64,000 bases of DNA from Bacteroidota bacterium. Lineage in GTDB: Bacteria > Bacteroidota > Ignavibacteria > Ignavibacteriales > Ignavibacteriaceae. Below are positions 18,564-28,675 of this stretch, in pieces. A program made the translations under genes and the position numbers. Under the pieces are notes generated by a model. It did not search any database, was not told the DNA's origin, and was given only the letters and a program-made list of their open reading frames with translations. Position 1 is the first letter of the stretch; each line of letters opens with the position of its first letter. The stretch is from positions 62,001 through 126,000 of the forward strand of contig JAKAGV010000009.1 in the NCBI GenBank assembly GCA_021815405.1. The letters run 5' to 3'.

Positions 18564-21116
18564 TCAGGCAACTTTTACAATTACCATCGTCATGTCATCA
18601 TTCACTTCTGCATCACCGCGGAAGGTGTTGATCGAAGTCCAGATCTCATTCATTATTTCGGATGAAGTCTTGCTGGTCTTCCCTATTAAGATTTCGGAAA
18701 GTTTATCTTCACCAAAAAGATCCAAGTATTTATTCATTGCTTCTGTAATACCATCTGAAAAGAAAGCATAAATTTGTCCGGACTTGAGCGGGACTTCTTC
18801 TTCTACCAGTGTATTTTCAAAAACAATTCCTCTCTCCAAGCCGACACCGATACCTTGAGTTCTATACGAGTGAATAGAACCGTTTGAAGCAGCAAGTACG
18901 GGCATATGCCCCGCTCTGCAGAACGTAACTTTCTTTTCGGCAGTATCGAATAAAGCCAGGGTCATCGTTACAAAAGAATTTCTTTCGATAGAATCATAAA
19001 ACTTGCGGTTTAATTCTATCATTATCTGCTTGGGAGATTTATCGGCGGTGCAAGAAAGCTGGATCATCGTTTGAAGCTTGGTCATGTAAAGAGCGGCTGG
19101 TAAACCTTTGCCGGATACATCGCCAACGACAACAAACATTTTATTTTCAGAAACAGGGATAAGGTCATAGTAATCTCCGCCGACTTGATTGGCAGGAATC
19201 ATTTCACCGCAAATATCCAACCCATTAACGTTGGGAACGCATTTAGGCAAAAGCCCCTGCTGAATTCTCCTGGCAAGAGAAAGGTCTCTTTCAATCCTCA
19301 GCTTTTCTGCTTCTGATTCATAAAGCCTGGCATTCTCAATAGCAATAGCAGCCTGGCTTGATGCGGCATTTAGAAGATCAAGATCTTTGCCGGCAAACTG
19401 AGAACCCGAATATTTTAATCCGAACAGAAGAAGTCCGATAACTTTTGATTTGATTATCATAGGAATAACAGTAAAGATTCCTTCTTCAATTAAAGTGTCG
19501 GATGCTTCCGAGAATGCCTCGGCAAACTCATGCTGTTCGATAATTATCCTGTCAGAGATCAGAGATTTTTTTTCAATTATTTTTTGAAGATTGCCGTAAT
19601 TAATAACAAGATCAGTTTTAGTAATTCCAACGCTCTTTATTAAATGGAACTCACCTTCCTTCTTTCCCTTAATTATGATTCCGAAACGATTAATCTTAAG
19701 AGATTCAACAAAAGTAGATTTCATTGAATCAAGAATATTTTCAAGACCAACGAGAGTAGAAACATCATTGCTGAAGCGCAGCAGCACTCTTTGGTAAGCA
19801 AACTGCTCCGGGTAAAAGCGTGCAGTCAGGAAATCCTGGAATTTATCTTTTGTAGATTGAAAGACGAGAGCAAAAATGATAAAAATAGAACCGGCAATTA
19901 CAGCCTGAAACTGAGTTCCTATTACGGCACTGATGCTTTGTCCCAGTACATAAATAACTAAGAAATAAATTGCAGCTAATGCTGCTGTAGCAACACCATA
20001 CATCAGAGTATTTTTAATTACAACACTTACATCCATCAATTGATATTTGAAAATAGAATATGCAAATGCAATAGGAATCAGAATAATTAAAATGATCGGA
20101 GTATAATATTCAGGTGAGTTAAAAATGGTATCCGATATTACCGGTGCAATGCGGGAAGTATAAACAATAGCTGCAAGCGCTATTATGAATGAAATAAGAA
20201 TAATGAATACCGATTTTTTTTCTTCTTTGGTCGTCAGTTTTCTATAATTGATAATTAAAGAAATCAAAGCGGCTATTTCAACAGCAGATAAAAAATAACC
20301 AAGATTTGATATAATCATATTAGATTTAGCTACTGTTCCATTACCAAAGCCAAATACTTCAACTAACGTTATTACTATAGCTAATGCCATTACTGCCGGT
20401 ACAATTATTAATAGCCGTTTAGTCCATTTTTTCTCCATTAGTTTGAATGGCTTCGGAAAATTCCAGAAAAAGGCAAGCAATAAAAAGGGGAAAGCACTAA
20501 CACCTGACGCGAGTAAAACGGCAAGGATTAGAAACAACAGTCTATCAGCTTGAACAACTGCAGGTGAAATATCGACAGGAACAAATAACTGCATGCTGGT
20601 TAAAACCGAGGCTACACCAATGCCGTAAAACAATTTCTGCACTCTTCCATCAGGCTTAGCCATAAGAACAATAAAGCCGATGAGCATCTGCATTAGAGCC
20701 AAGATAGCATTTGCCAATAACGAGATATTAATAAGCTTTTTAATGTAAACTTTAGTGTGAATGATTTTACCGTCATGTTCAATTGTATAATTAGCATATT
20801 GCCCGGCATTGATGTTATTAAGAATTAGCTGAGCTGCCCCAGCACTTGGCAAGTTCTGGTTATTTATTTGAAGCAGCAGGTCGCCGTCTCTAATACCAGC
20901 GTTCCAAGTAACACCGCCTACTTTAACGCTTTGGAAATGAAGAACAATTTTACCATCTGGTGTTTTTTGATCAATCCACAAGCATTCATCATTAGATTGA
21001 ATTCTAACTGCAAGAACAAAATAAATTTCAACTATGGCAGTAATTATTAGGGCAAGAGAAACCGCTATAATAAATTTTGACCTGTTCTTAAGATAAAATT
21101 GTTTAATAAAATTCAT
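18564..21116 (-). CDS. Membrane PDZ-GAF-SpoIIE (PP2C) serine phosphatase, RsbU-like
   Basis: PDZ-like GVTWNAGIRDGDLLLQINNQ; several TM helices; GAF; IQQGLLPK...QVGGDYYDLIPV...VVVGDVSGKGLPAALYM...DDMTMVIVKV. Confidence 0.9.
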   Translation of the reverse strand: MNFIKQFYLKNRSKFIIAVSLALIITAIVEIYFVLAVRIQSNDECLWIDQKTPDGKIVLHFQSVKVGGVTWNAGIRDGDLLLQINNQNLPSAGAAQLILNNINAGQYANYTIEHDGKIIHTKVYIKKLINISLLANAILALMQMLIGFIVLMAKPDGRVQKLFYGIGVASVLTSMQLFVPVDISPAVVQADRLLFLILAVLLASGVSAFPFLLLAFFWNFPKPFKLMEKKWTKRLLIIVPAVMALAIVITLVEVFGFGNGTVAKSNMIISNLGYFLSAVEIAALISLIINYRKLTTKEEKKSVFIILISFIIALAAIVYTSRIAPVISDTIFNSPEYYTPIILIILIPIAFAYSIFKYQLMDVSVVIKNTLMYGVATAALAAIYFLVIYVLGQSISAVIGTQFQAVIAGSIFIIFALVFQSTKDKFQDFLTARFYPEQFAYQRVLLRFSNDVSTLVGLENILDSMKSTFVESLKINRFGIIIKGKKEGEFHLIKSVGITKTDLVINYGNLQKIIEKKSLISDRIIIEQHEFAEAFSEASDTLIEEGIFTVIPMIIKSKVIGLLLFGLKYSGSQFAGKDLDLLNAASSQAAIAIENARLYESEAEKLRIERDLSLARRIQQGLLPKCVPNVNGLDICGEMIPANQVGGDYYDLIPVSENKMFVVVGDVSGKGLPAALYMTKLQTMIQLSCTADKSPKQIMIELNRKFYDSIERNSFVTMTLALFDTAEKKVTFCRAGHMPVLAASNGSIHSYRTQGIGVGLERGIVFENTLVEEEVPLKSGQIYAFFSDGITEAMNKYLDLFGEDKLSEILIGKTSKTSSEIMNEIWTSINTFRGDAEVNDDMTMVIVKVA

Positions 21117-21235
21117 TTATAATTTATAGTTTTATGGATACCCGGCGCTTATATAAACTAATTGGCAATGATAGCGAAATTTGATGCAATAAAACTAAAT
21201 AAAATTGGAAGTTAAAACAAATACTTTCGCAAATG

Positions 21236-21272
21236 GCATAACGTACAGAGCAAGCGCTAGACGTTGTTATGC
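21236..21272. repeat. attC-like imperfect hairpin (tentative)
   Basis: GCATAACGTacagagcaagcgctagACGTTgTTATGC; GTTAGGC core-like heptamer ~17 bp further on. Confidence 0.25.
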
Positions 21273-21473
21273 GCTATATTCTATTGAGTTAGGCGTAAGC
21301 GAGGTTTATTAGTTAAGGTTTATCCGGCTAATGTTAAGTGAAATTCTTTTGAGAAAGTTAATGAAGAATAATATTTGATTTTGCCGGAACCAGGTATTAT
21401 TGATGCAGCATAGATAATTGCCTTATTATATAAAGAGTTCATTCTAAAAAGGTAAGACAATTAATTCAAAATT

Positions 21474-21600
21474 AATGAGTCCAGTCTAAAAAGGTCATTT
21501 TCGTGAAAACGGGGATCTAAAGAGTTTAGTATTTAGAATAGATTTCCACTTTCGTGCGAATGACATTCCGGCTATTTAGGCTTTTTAGACCGGACTCATT
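21474..21600. mobile_element. 127-bp MITE/REP-doublet-like element (non-coding)
   Basis: Outer inverted repeats AATGAGTCCAGTCTAAAAAG / CTTTTTAGACCGGACTCATT; inner inverted pair GTCATTTTCGTGAAAACGGGGATCT / AGATTTCCACTTTCGTGCGAATGAC. Confidence 0.6.
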
Positions 21601-21648
21601 TATTATTATTTTAAATTCAGCTTAAACTATCAAATCCCATTGTACCAA

Positions 21649-23853
21649 TTATTTTAATATTTCAAATGATGTTGTTATGACATCATCCGAACTGCCTCCA
21701 ACCATTACTTTGATTACTCCCGGCTCAATTATTTTTTTCATATCAACACCGTAGTATTCGAGCATCTCAGGCTTAAGCATAAAACTTATTGATTTGGATT
21801 CACCCGGATTTAAGAAAACTCTTTTGAATCCTTTTAACTCTTCCACCGGACGTGTTACGCTTGCAACCATTTTTCTTATATATAATTCAGCCACTTCAGT
21901 TCCCGCAGTCTCGCCGGTATTCTTAACATTAACTGAAACAATTACGGAATCATCCATCCCAATTTGCTTTTTATTAACAGCGATATCACTGAATTTAAAA
22001 TCTGTATAACTCAATCCGTAACCGAAAGGATAAAGCGGAGTAACGGGGCAATCAATATATTTAGAAGTATAATGATCTGTTGGAGAAGGCGGTCTGCCGG
22101 TATTCATGTGGTTATAAAAAAGTGGAATCTGCCCGACAACCCGCGGAAAAGTTGCAGTTAATTTTCCCGACGGATTGTAATCTCCAAAAATAACATCTGC
22201 AATTGCATTACCGGTTTGATTTCCTAAAAACCAAGTTTCAAGTATAGAAGGAATATTTTTAGAAATCCAATCTATCGTCAAAGGACGTCCATTCATCAAT
22301 ACAATAATTAAATGCTTATTTGCTTCATAAATTTTCTTTATAAGTTTGTTTTGAATGCCGGGAATATCAAGATTAGTACGGCTTGCAGCCTCGCCGCTCA
22401 TATCGCGAGATTCGCCCACAACCATTATTGCAACGTCGGATTCTTTAGCTACTTTTATCGCATCGTCAAAACCTGAACGGCTTGTATCAAGTATGCCGCA
22501 TCCTTTCACATAATTTATTTTAGTTTCCGGAGAAACCTTGTCTTTTATTCCCTGAAGAACTGTAATAACATTTTTAGAAATTCCGTTTGGAGACCACGGA
22601 CCAAGGAGATCTGCCTGATCATCTGCAAGCGGACCAATTAACGCAATGGAATGAATATTTTTTTTAAGAGGAAGAAGATGTCCTTCGTTTTTTAATAATA
22701 CAATTGATTCTCTGCCAAGCTGCCTTGCTATTTTATTTTTTTCTTTTTGCGAAGGCATATTCTTTCTGAAATATTCTTTATCAACGTATGGATGATCAAA
22801 CAAGCCAAGCCTAAATTTCAATCGAAGAACTCTTCTAACAGAGCGGTCAATTAATTTTTCAGAAATAATATGTTTCTTTACCAGATATTCAAGATACGGA
22901 GAATAAATATTTCCGGTTATTGTATCGCCGGCAAGGTCGACATCTACTCCGGCAGTAATTCCTTCCCGAGCAGCATCTTCTTTATTTGCTGCAACTCCAT
23001 GATTAACTAATTCGCCGATGGAATTATAATCGCTGATAACAACTCCCTTAAAGTGCCACTCATCTCTAAGAATTTTTGTAAGAGTAAAATAATTTTCAGA
23101 AGCCGGAATTCCGTTAAGATCATTAAAAGCGCTCATAATAGAACCAGCGCCTGCATTTACAGCAGCGTGGAACGGCGGAAGATAAATATCTCTTAAAGTT
23201 CTTACTGATATATCAACAGTATTATAATCTCTTCCTGCCTGTGCAGCTCCATAGGCTACATAATGCTTTGCTGTAGCGGCTATCGAACCTTCGTCGCTCA
23301 AACTTTTACCCTGATAGCCGCGTACATAGGCAGCAGCCATAATGCTACCGAGGAATGGATCCTCACCGGCGCCTTCAACAATTCTTCCCCACCTTGGATC
23401 GCGTGCAATATCTACCATCGGAGAAAATGTCCAGTTCAATCCATATGATGCAGCTTCAAGAGCAGCAATCCTTGCAGCCTTTTCAACAAGCGCGGGATCC
23501 CAACTGCAAGACTGAGCGAGCGGAACAGGAAAGACAGTATGGTAGCCGTGAATAACATCAGCCGCAAATGCCAACGGTATGTGAAGCCTTGATTCTTTAA
23601 CAGCAATTCTTTGCAGACTGTCTCTTACACTTGCAGAATTAAGATCTCCCATTTCTCCGAATTTACCTTCTTTGATTAATTCGCCGGTCATTTTGTTTAA
23701 ATCAGTTTTGCGCACTAACTGCCCTATCTTTTCTTTCAATGTCATTTTTGATAAAAGGCTGTCAACTTTATGTTCGATTAGGGCATTCTGTGCAAATGCG
23801 GATATGCCGATATTAAATAAGAATAACAAAAAAAATAATTTCATGTATTTCAT
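21649..23853 (-). CDS. Glycoside hydrolase family 3 beta-glucosidase (BglX-like), secreted
   Basis: Signal peptide; FAADVIHGYHTVFPVPLAQSCSWDP, GVVISDYNSIGEL (nucleophile Asp), C-terminal FN3-like domain. Confidence 0.93.
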   Translation of the reverse strand: MKYMKLFFLLFLFNIGISAFAQNALIEHKVDSLLSKMTLKEKIGQLVRKTDLNKMTGELIKEGKFGEMGDLNSASVRDSLQRIAVKESRLHIPLAFAADVIHGYHTVFPVPLAQSCSWDPALVEKAARIAALEAASYGLNWTFSPMVDIARDPRWGRIVEGAGEDPFLGSIMAAAYVRGYQGKSLSDEGSIAATAKHYVAYGAAQAGRDYNTVDISVRTLRDIYLPPFHAAVNAGAGSIMSAFNDLNGIPASENYFTLTKILRDEWHFKGVVISDYNSIGELVNHGVAANKEDAAREGITAGVDVDLAGDTITGNIYSPYLEYLVKKHIISEKLIDRSVRRVLRLKFRLGLFDHPYVDKEYFRKNMPSQKEKNKIARQLGRESIVLLKNEGHLLPLKKNIHSIALIGPLADDQADLLGPWSPNGISKNVITVLQGIKDKVSPETKINYVKGCGILDTSRSGFDDAIKVAKESDVAIMVVGESRDMSGEAASRTNLDIPGIQNKLIKKIYEANKHLIIVLMNGRPLTIDWISKNIPSILETWFLGNQTGNAIADVIFGDYNPSGKLTATFPRVVGQIPLFYNHMNTGRPPSPTDHYTSKYIDCPVTPLYPFGYGLSYTDFKFSDIAVNKKQIGMDDSVIVSVNVKNTGETAGTEVAELYIRKMVASVTRPVEELKGFKRVFLNPGESKSISFMLKPEMLEYYGVDMKKIIEPGVIKVMVGGSSDDVITTSFEILK

Positions 23854-23961
23854 TTTTCACTTTCGCTTAATTCAGTAACTTACTTTATGCTGGCTCGTGA
23901 TTCTTAATCGTAATCCTATTCGGATCTTTTAAAAAATCTGGGAATATCTGTCGAATCCGCG

Positions 23962-25362
23962 TCATCTGTGTTCTATTAATCTGGTAAAGCCCAACCGTTC
24001 CAGACCTTTCTTTATTACCGGATCTTTCATTTCATACTTCCACACAAAGCCGTTCATGAAATTCTCAATCATAATTACAATAGGACCTTCATCAATTCCT
24101 ATATAATCCTTGTCAAACCAATTAACTGTCGGATTAAACGCATCAACAAATCCAAACTTGCCCCACAAACCTTTGCTGCCGTAAATTTTGTACATGTTCA
24201 TTAGAGATGGAATAACAGCCTCAGGTGCAAATATAATTGAACCGCAAGCTGCTGTCGGCGCGATTGTTCCATCATCAAAATAATTTAGATTCGGGCCAGA
24301 TGCACCCCGTCCGGCATAGCCGAGAAATTTTTTATCATCAAAGTTATAAGCATCACCGGGACCATCGCATGCTGTAATTCCCCATGTTAATGAATCGTAA
24401 CCTTTCCATCCGTGAGGATTCTGAATTGCATATAGTCTCTGGCAAAGTGTGGCTCTTTTCGAATTTTCGAAGTAATCTATTTTTTTCTTCTGCAGGTAGC
24501 TGTCCGCAATGCCGCGAAAATCAACAAACATTTCAGAATATTGATGACCGAATAACGGCGGGAAGACAACGTGTGCAAGCCCTTTATAAGGTTCTTCCCA
24601 TTTATATCCTGACAGCCAATTACTGTAGCCTTCCTGTACCTCTTTCATTCCGTCGCCAGCCGCTATGATGTAAAGAATTAAAGCTTCGTTATAACCAATC
24701 CAGCCATACTTTGATAAGCCTTTATCTGGTTTCCAGTCCATCGAGATTGTACCGGCTGTTTTTGCATCACCATTCAAAGTAAAGAAACTCCAATCAACAC
24801 GGTTCAGTAATGAATCTGCAGCGGATCGGATTTCTCTTTCCAGCATTTCATCTTTATCATAAAATTGTCTGGCGAAGATGACCCCAGCTAAAAGCAAGCC
24901 GGTATCTATTGAAGAGAGTTCACAGTTCCAAAATCGTTTACCGGTTTTCATTCCAAGAAAATGATAATAGAATCCTTTATATCCGGTTGCCAATGCATCG
25001 GTGCTTTGTTCAGAATGAAGAAAAAAATTTAAAGCATTAAGAGTAATTGAAACTGCTTTTTCTCTGGTTATCCAGCCGTGTTCGGCACCGATTGCCCAGA
25101 CAGGAATTCCAAAGCCAACTGCAGCTATGCTAGCAGGAGAATCTTTGGTTGAACGGTCTTTTACCAGTCCGTTCTCCGGATTCATTTCATCAATAAAATA
25201 ATCGAATGCACGGTGCTGTACTGTATCCAGAAAAGAAATTTCCTCTTGCGATAGCTTTCTATCATTCAATAATTTTTTTTCAATTGAATTCCTTTCCTGA
25301 CTAAAGCCGGCAGCAGAATAGAAAAGTAATGCGGCGGAAATCAATAAATATAAACTCGACAT
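23962..25362 (-). CDS. GH144-like (glucoamylase-like fold) secreted glucanase
   Basis: QHRAFDYFIDEMNPENGLVKDRS..., ITACDGPGDAYNF, FVDAFNPTVNWFDKDYIGIDEGPIVIMIENF; signal peptide. Confidence 0.8.
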   Translation of the reverse strand: MSSLYLLISAALLFYSAAGFSQERNSIEKKLLNDRKLSQEEISFLDTVQHRAFDYFIDEMNPENGLVKDRSTKDSPASIAAVGFGIPVWAIGAEHGWITREKAVSITLNALNFFLHSEQSTDALATGYKGFYYHFLGMKTGKRFWNCELSSIDTGLLLAGVIFARQFYDKDEMLEREIRSAADSLLNRVDWSFFTLNGDAKTAGTISMDWKPDKGLSKYGWIGYNEALILYIIAAGDGMKEVQEGYSNWLSGYKWEEPYKGLAHVVFPPLFGHQYSEMFVDFRGIADSYLQKKKIDYFENSKRATLCQRLYAIQNPHGWKGYDSLTWGITACDGPGDAYNFDDKKFLGYAGRGASGPNLNYFDDGTIAPTAACGSIIFAPEAVIPSLMNMYKIYGSKGLWGKFGFVDAFNPTVNWFDKDYIGIDEGPIVIMIENFMNGFVWKYEMKDPVIKKGLERLGFTRLIEHR

Positions 25363-25487
25363 AAATCTAAATCTTTGTTTACTCTGTTAATTTTTTTTCA
25401 TGCTTTTTATCTTAACCATAATCTTAATCAAATTTATCAATCGAGTACGAGAAAGAGTAAAATTACGATTAAGATCAAACGGAAACA

Positions 25488-28439
25488 TTATTGTAAACTC
25501 CAACGAAGTCCTAATTGCACAACCGGTCCATAATCACTTTCAGACGTAGGGAAACCGTTTCCCTGAACCACATAAGTATCACTTGCATGGTTGAGATCAA
25601 CTAGATTGAGGTAAACGACAAGACCTGGCCACGGCAAGTTTTGTTTGGCTGTTAAGTCCCAACGCGTGTAAGAAATTTTCGCGGGGCGAAGATCTGGAAA
25701 CTGATTTGTTCCGGTCGATACATTTGACTGGTATATCATCGATACGACAACAGAGAAGCCCTTGTAATCGTACCCAACGGAAAGATTGACAACGTTATCT
25801 GGTTGATATAGCAGGCGATCCGTATAAAATGTATCTATATAGGTTGTAACAAACTTCGGAGGAATGTACTCACTTTTTGTGAACGTGTAAAAATATTTTG
25901 CGCTTGAGAAAATATGAGTGTAATTGACGTTAAACACCAAACCACTCAACACTCCCGGCAGGTACCAGAAGTGGGTTTGCCAGTCAATCTCCGCACCGTA
26001 GTCATCAACACGATAGGGGCTGTTAATTTCAGTAGTAACATTGTAAACTTTTGGAGTAGTAGGAGGCGGAATGCCGGGATACGTATTTGATGCATCGGAG
26101 GAGAATTTATTCTGAGTGAATATCATGTCATCTATTCTCTTCAAGAATCCGCCTAAGGTAAGCAGCCCGATAGCGTTGTTAAAGAATGAAAGCTGCACGT
26201 TATAATTCTGCGAATGAGCAGGCTTCAAAGCAAAGTTGTTCCAGGTAACTGCGTTAGAAGATGAAAATATATCTATTTTCGGTATGATGGAAGTGAAGTC
26301 CGGGTATGAAAGTGTGTTGGTATAGGATAGACGAGTTGTTAGCCATGAAAGCGGCTTGTATGTTAGGCTTACGTCTGGCAGCAAATAACCATGATATTGA
26401 TCGATTGTAGTATCATTATGAGGATAGACATCCGGATATCTAATATTTGCCAGGTTTGCATCAAAAATTCTAGCGGTGCGGTAAGATGTTGCAAGACCCT
26501 GGTATCGAACTCCGCCTATCAGCGTGATTTGAGTTCCAATATTGATGGTTGCCATCGCATAAGCTGCACTCTCATACTCATTTCCCCAATAATTGTTGAC
26601 AATGTTGCCATAAGGATCAGGAGTGTAACCCCATGACGTCCAACCCGCGTTAGCAGCTCCCTGACTAACAAAATTCACTATTTGCGACAAAAAGTCGACA
26701 TTCATCGGAAGCGGCGGCGTGTAGTTGCCTTTAAGATAATTTCCGAAATCCAGGCTCTGACTTTCGAACACAGTTATTGGAAGAAGCTGGTTTCCCGAAG
26801 TACTCAGGTTGTAAGGCGGCTGTGCCATAAAAGGATATGCATTAATGATAGCCCGGCGCGGAAGAGTCAGGCTAAAGACTCCACCTCCACCTGCATTGTT
26901 GGCACTGTAAGACCGGTGAGAATAACGATATGATCCGCCAAACTTCACAATTCCTGATAGAACATCTGATACAATTATGTTTTTCGTGATGTCGATTGAC
27001 CCACCAATATTTCTTTGCATTGTAATATTATTGCTGGTGCTGAGAGACAAGAGGTTCATTTGACTTGGGTCGACTTTAGCTGAAGAGACCTGAGCAATCG
27101 TTACAGGTGGTGCAGATTGCGGCACAGTCGCCAGATTCGCCGGGTACTGCTGAAAAGTTGCACCCCATCCTCCGGTGGAAATATTCTCTGAGAGAGAATG
27201 GGAAACTTTTGCGTCCACATCAAACGACAGCACGTTTTCTTTCAAGTCAAGAAGATTTGTAATTACATAAAGCTTTCCGGGTGAGTAAGAGGCGTTGTCG
27301 AAAATCTGGTTTGAAATAAGGCTGTACTGTTGACTCAGTGTATGAGTTGTTGTATTGCTGCCGCTGAAGAAATTCATAAAATCAATCTTACCACCGGGTA
27401 ATTTGTAATCAATATTGAGAGTCCCATTATACCTCTGTGTAATGCTGGGAATGAAGCTGAGGGTGAGACCGTTAAGAATTAAAGGGTTACTGCCAGTATT
27501 CTTTGATGCGAGAGCATAGTTGGCTCCTAATTCATCACTTGATAAATTTTGCCGGTCGACAACTGCTTGTGCGAGAATTCCAAGCCGTTGGTTCAAAAAT
27601 CTTTTCCCAACTGTGGCGGAAAAATTATAGTCACCAAATTGACTCAGTAGACCTTCGTATCTTCCCTGCGCAGATAGCTCTATTTCCGGTGCGCCCGAAG
27701 AGGTTTGCTTTGCTTCCCTTATTTGGAAATTTACAACACCACCCAAAACAGCCGCGTTCATATCGGGGGTTACAGTCTTAAATACCTCGATCCCGCTCAG
27801 CATGTTTGAAGAAATCATGCTCATGTTCACTGCCCGATCACTGCTGCTCGTAGCGGCCATTTCTACACCGTCAATCTCAACCCGGTTGTACTTAGGCTGC
27901 AATCCGTCGATAGAGACTTCATAACCCTGCCCGCCCTGCCTGAGAAGATAAACGCCCGGGAGTCTGCCGACTGACTCGGCAGCATTCTGGTCCGGCAGTT
28001 CCTGAATTCGAGCGGCAGACACAACGTTCACTATCTTGTTCGAGGAAAGCTGCTGGTTTATGGCGGCATTCTGCCCGCTTGCCTGAGCTGTTACAATAAC
28101 AGTTTCCCCTTCAACTCCAACAGGTTCAAGCTTAAAATTCTCAATAAGGTGCTGACCCTTTTTTAAGTCTATACTTACTGTGATTGTTTTGTAACCTATA
28201 TAGGAAACTTTCAAGGTATAAGAACCAGAATTAACATTAGGAATTAAATAGTTACCTTCCATGTCTGAAGAAGCTCCCAGGCTGGTTCCAACAAGCATAA
28301 CATTTGTACCTATCAGAGGCTCATTAGTTGACTTGTCTGTTATTTTACCAGATATTTTTGATGTTTGGGACCACCCGATTTGCGCGAACAGAAAAACAAT
28401 AATTAGAGTAAAAATAGCCTCAAATTTTTGCACACACAT
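25488..28439 (-). CDS. TonB-dependent receptor with carboxypeptidase-D-like regulatory N-domain
   Basis: ISGKITDKSTNEPLIGTNVMLVGTSLGASSDMEGNYLI; plug domain (AAESVGRLPGVYLLRQGGQGYEVSIDGLQPKYNRVEIDGVEMA); beta-barrel ending LGLRWSLQ. Confidence 0.92.
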   Translation of the reverse strand: MCVQKFEAIFTLIIVFLFAQIGWSQTSKISGKITDKSTNEPLIGTNVMLVGTSLGASSDMEGNYLIPNVNSGSYTLKVSYIGYKTITVSIDLKKGQHLIENFKLEPVGVEGETVIVTAQASGQNAAINQQLSSNKIVNVVSAARIQELPDQNAAESVGRLPGVYLLRQGGQGYEVSIDGLQPKYNRVEIDGVEMAATSSSDRAVNMSMISSNMLSGIEVFKTVTPDMNAAVLGGVVNFQIREAKQTSSGAPEIELSAQGRYEGLLSQFGDYNFSATVGKRFLNQRLGILAQAVVDRQNLSSDELGANYALASKNTGSNPLILNGLTLSFIPSITQRYNGTLNIDYKLPGGKIDFMNFFSGSNTTTHTLSQQYSLISNQIFDNASYSPGKLYVITNLLDLKENVLSFDVDAKVSHSLSENISTGGWGATFQQYPANLATVPQSAPPVTIAQVSSAKVDPSQMNLLSLSTSNNITMQRNIGGSIDITKNIIVSDVLSGIVKFGGSYRYSHRSYSANNAGGGGVFSLTLPRRAIINAYPFMAQPPYNLSTSGNQLLPITVFESQSLDFGNYLKGNYTPPLPMNVDFLSQIVNFVSQGAANAGWTSWGYTPDPYGNIVNNYWGNEYESAAYAMATINIGTQITLIGGVRYQGLATSYRTARIFDANLANIRYPDVYPHNDTTIDQYHGYLLPDVSLTYKPLSWLTTRLSYTNTLSYPDFTSIIPKIDIFSSSNAVTWNNFALKPAHSQNYNVQLSFFNNAIGLLTLGGFLKRIDDMIFTQNKFSSDASNTYPGIPPPTTPKVYNVTTEINSPYRVDDYGAEIDWQTHFWYLPGVLSGLVFNVNYTHIFSSAKYFYTFTKSEYIPPKFVTTYIDTFYTDRLLYQPDNVVNLSVGYDYKGFSVVVSMIYQSNVSTGTNQFPDLRPAKISYTRWDLTAKQNLPWPGLVVYLNLVDLNHASDTYVVQGNGFPTSESDYGPVVQLGLRWSLQ

Positions 28440-28611
28440 TTTTTTTCCCTTAATATAGAGAAGATTCAAAAACTCCAAACTTTTTATTTAGTGTCTAAAT
28501 AATATCGTCCGATTTAGTTTCTTTAACACCTCAATTAAATAGATACATTATAACTTAGCTTGGCACTCGTTTACAATTACGACATAAGTCGCCTTATTAC
28601 ACTCACTACTT

Positions 28612-28673
28612 ACCTCTCTCCCAGAGGGAGAGAAGAGGAAAAGCTCTCCCTTTGAGAGATGACAAGGTGAGAG
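28612..28673. repeat. CTCTCCC/GGGAGAG dispersed-repeat-like double hairpin
   Basis: CCTCTCTCCCAGAGGGAGAGAAGAGG...CTCTCCCTTTGAGAGATGACAAGGTGAGAG just after the stop of 28676..30364. Confidence 0.5.
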
Positions 28674-28675
28674 CA

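Noticed and set aside
26391-26933. Plus-strand ORFs inside the TonB receptor
   Set aside because: Antisense to a strongly supported CDS; no recognisable domains. The same applies to other short antisense ORFs in the track (e.g. within guaA, accC, GH3, SpoIIE genes).
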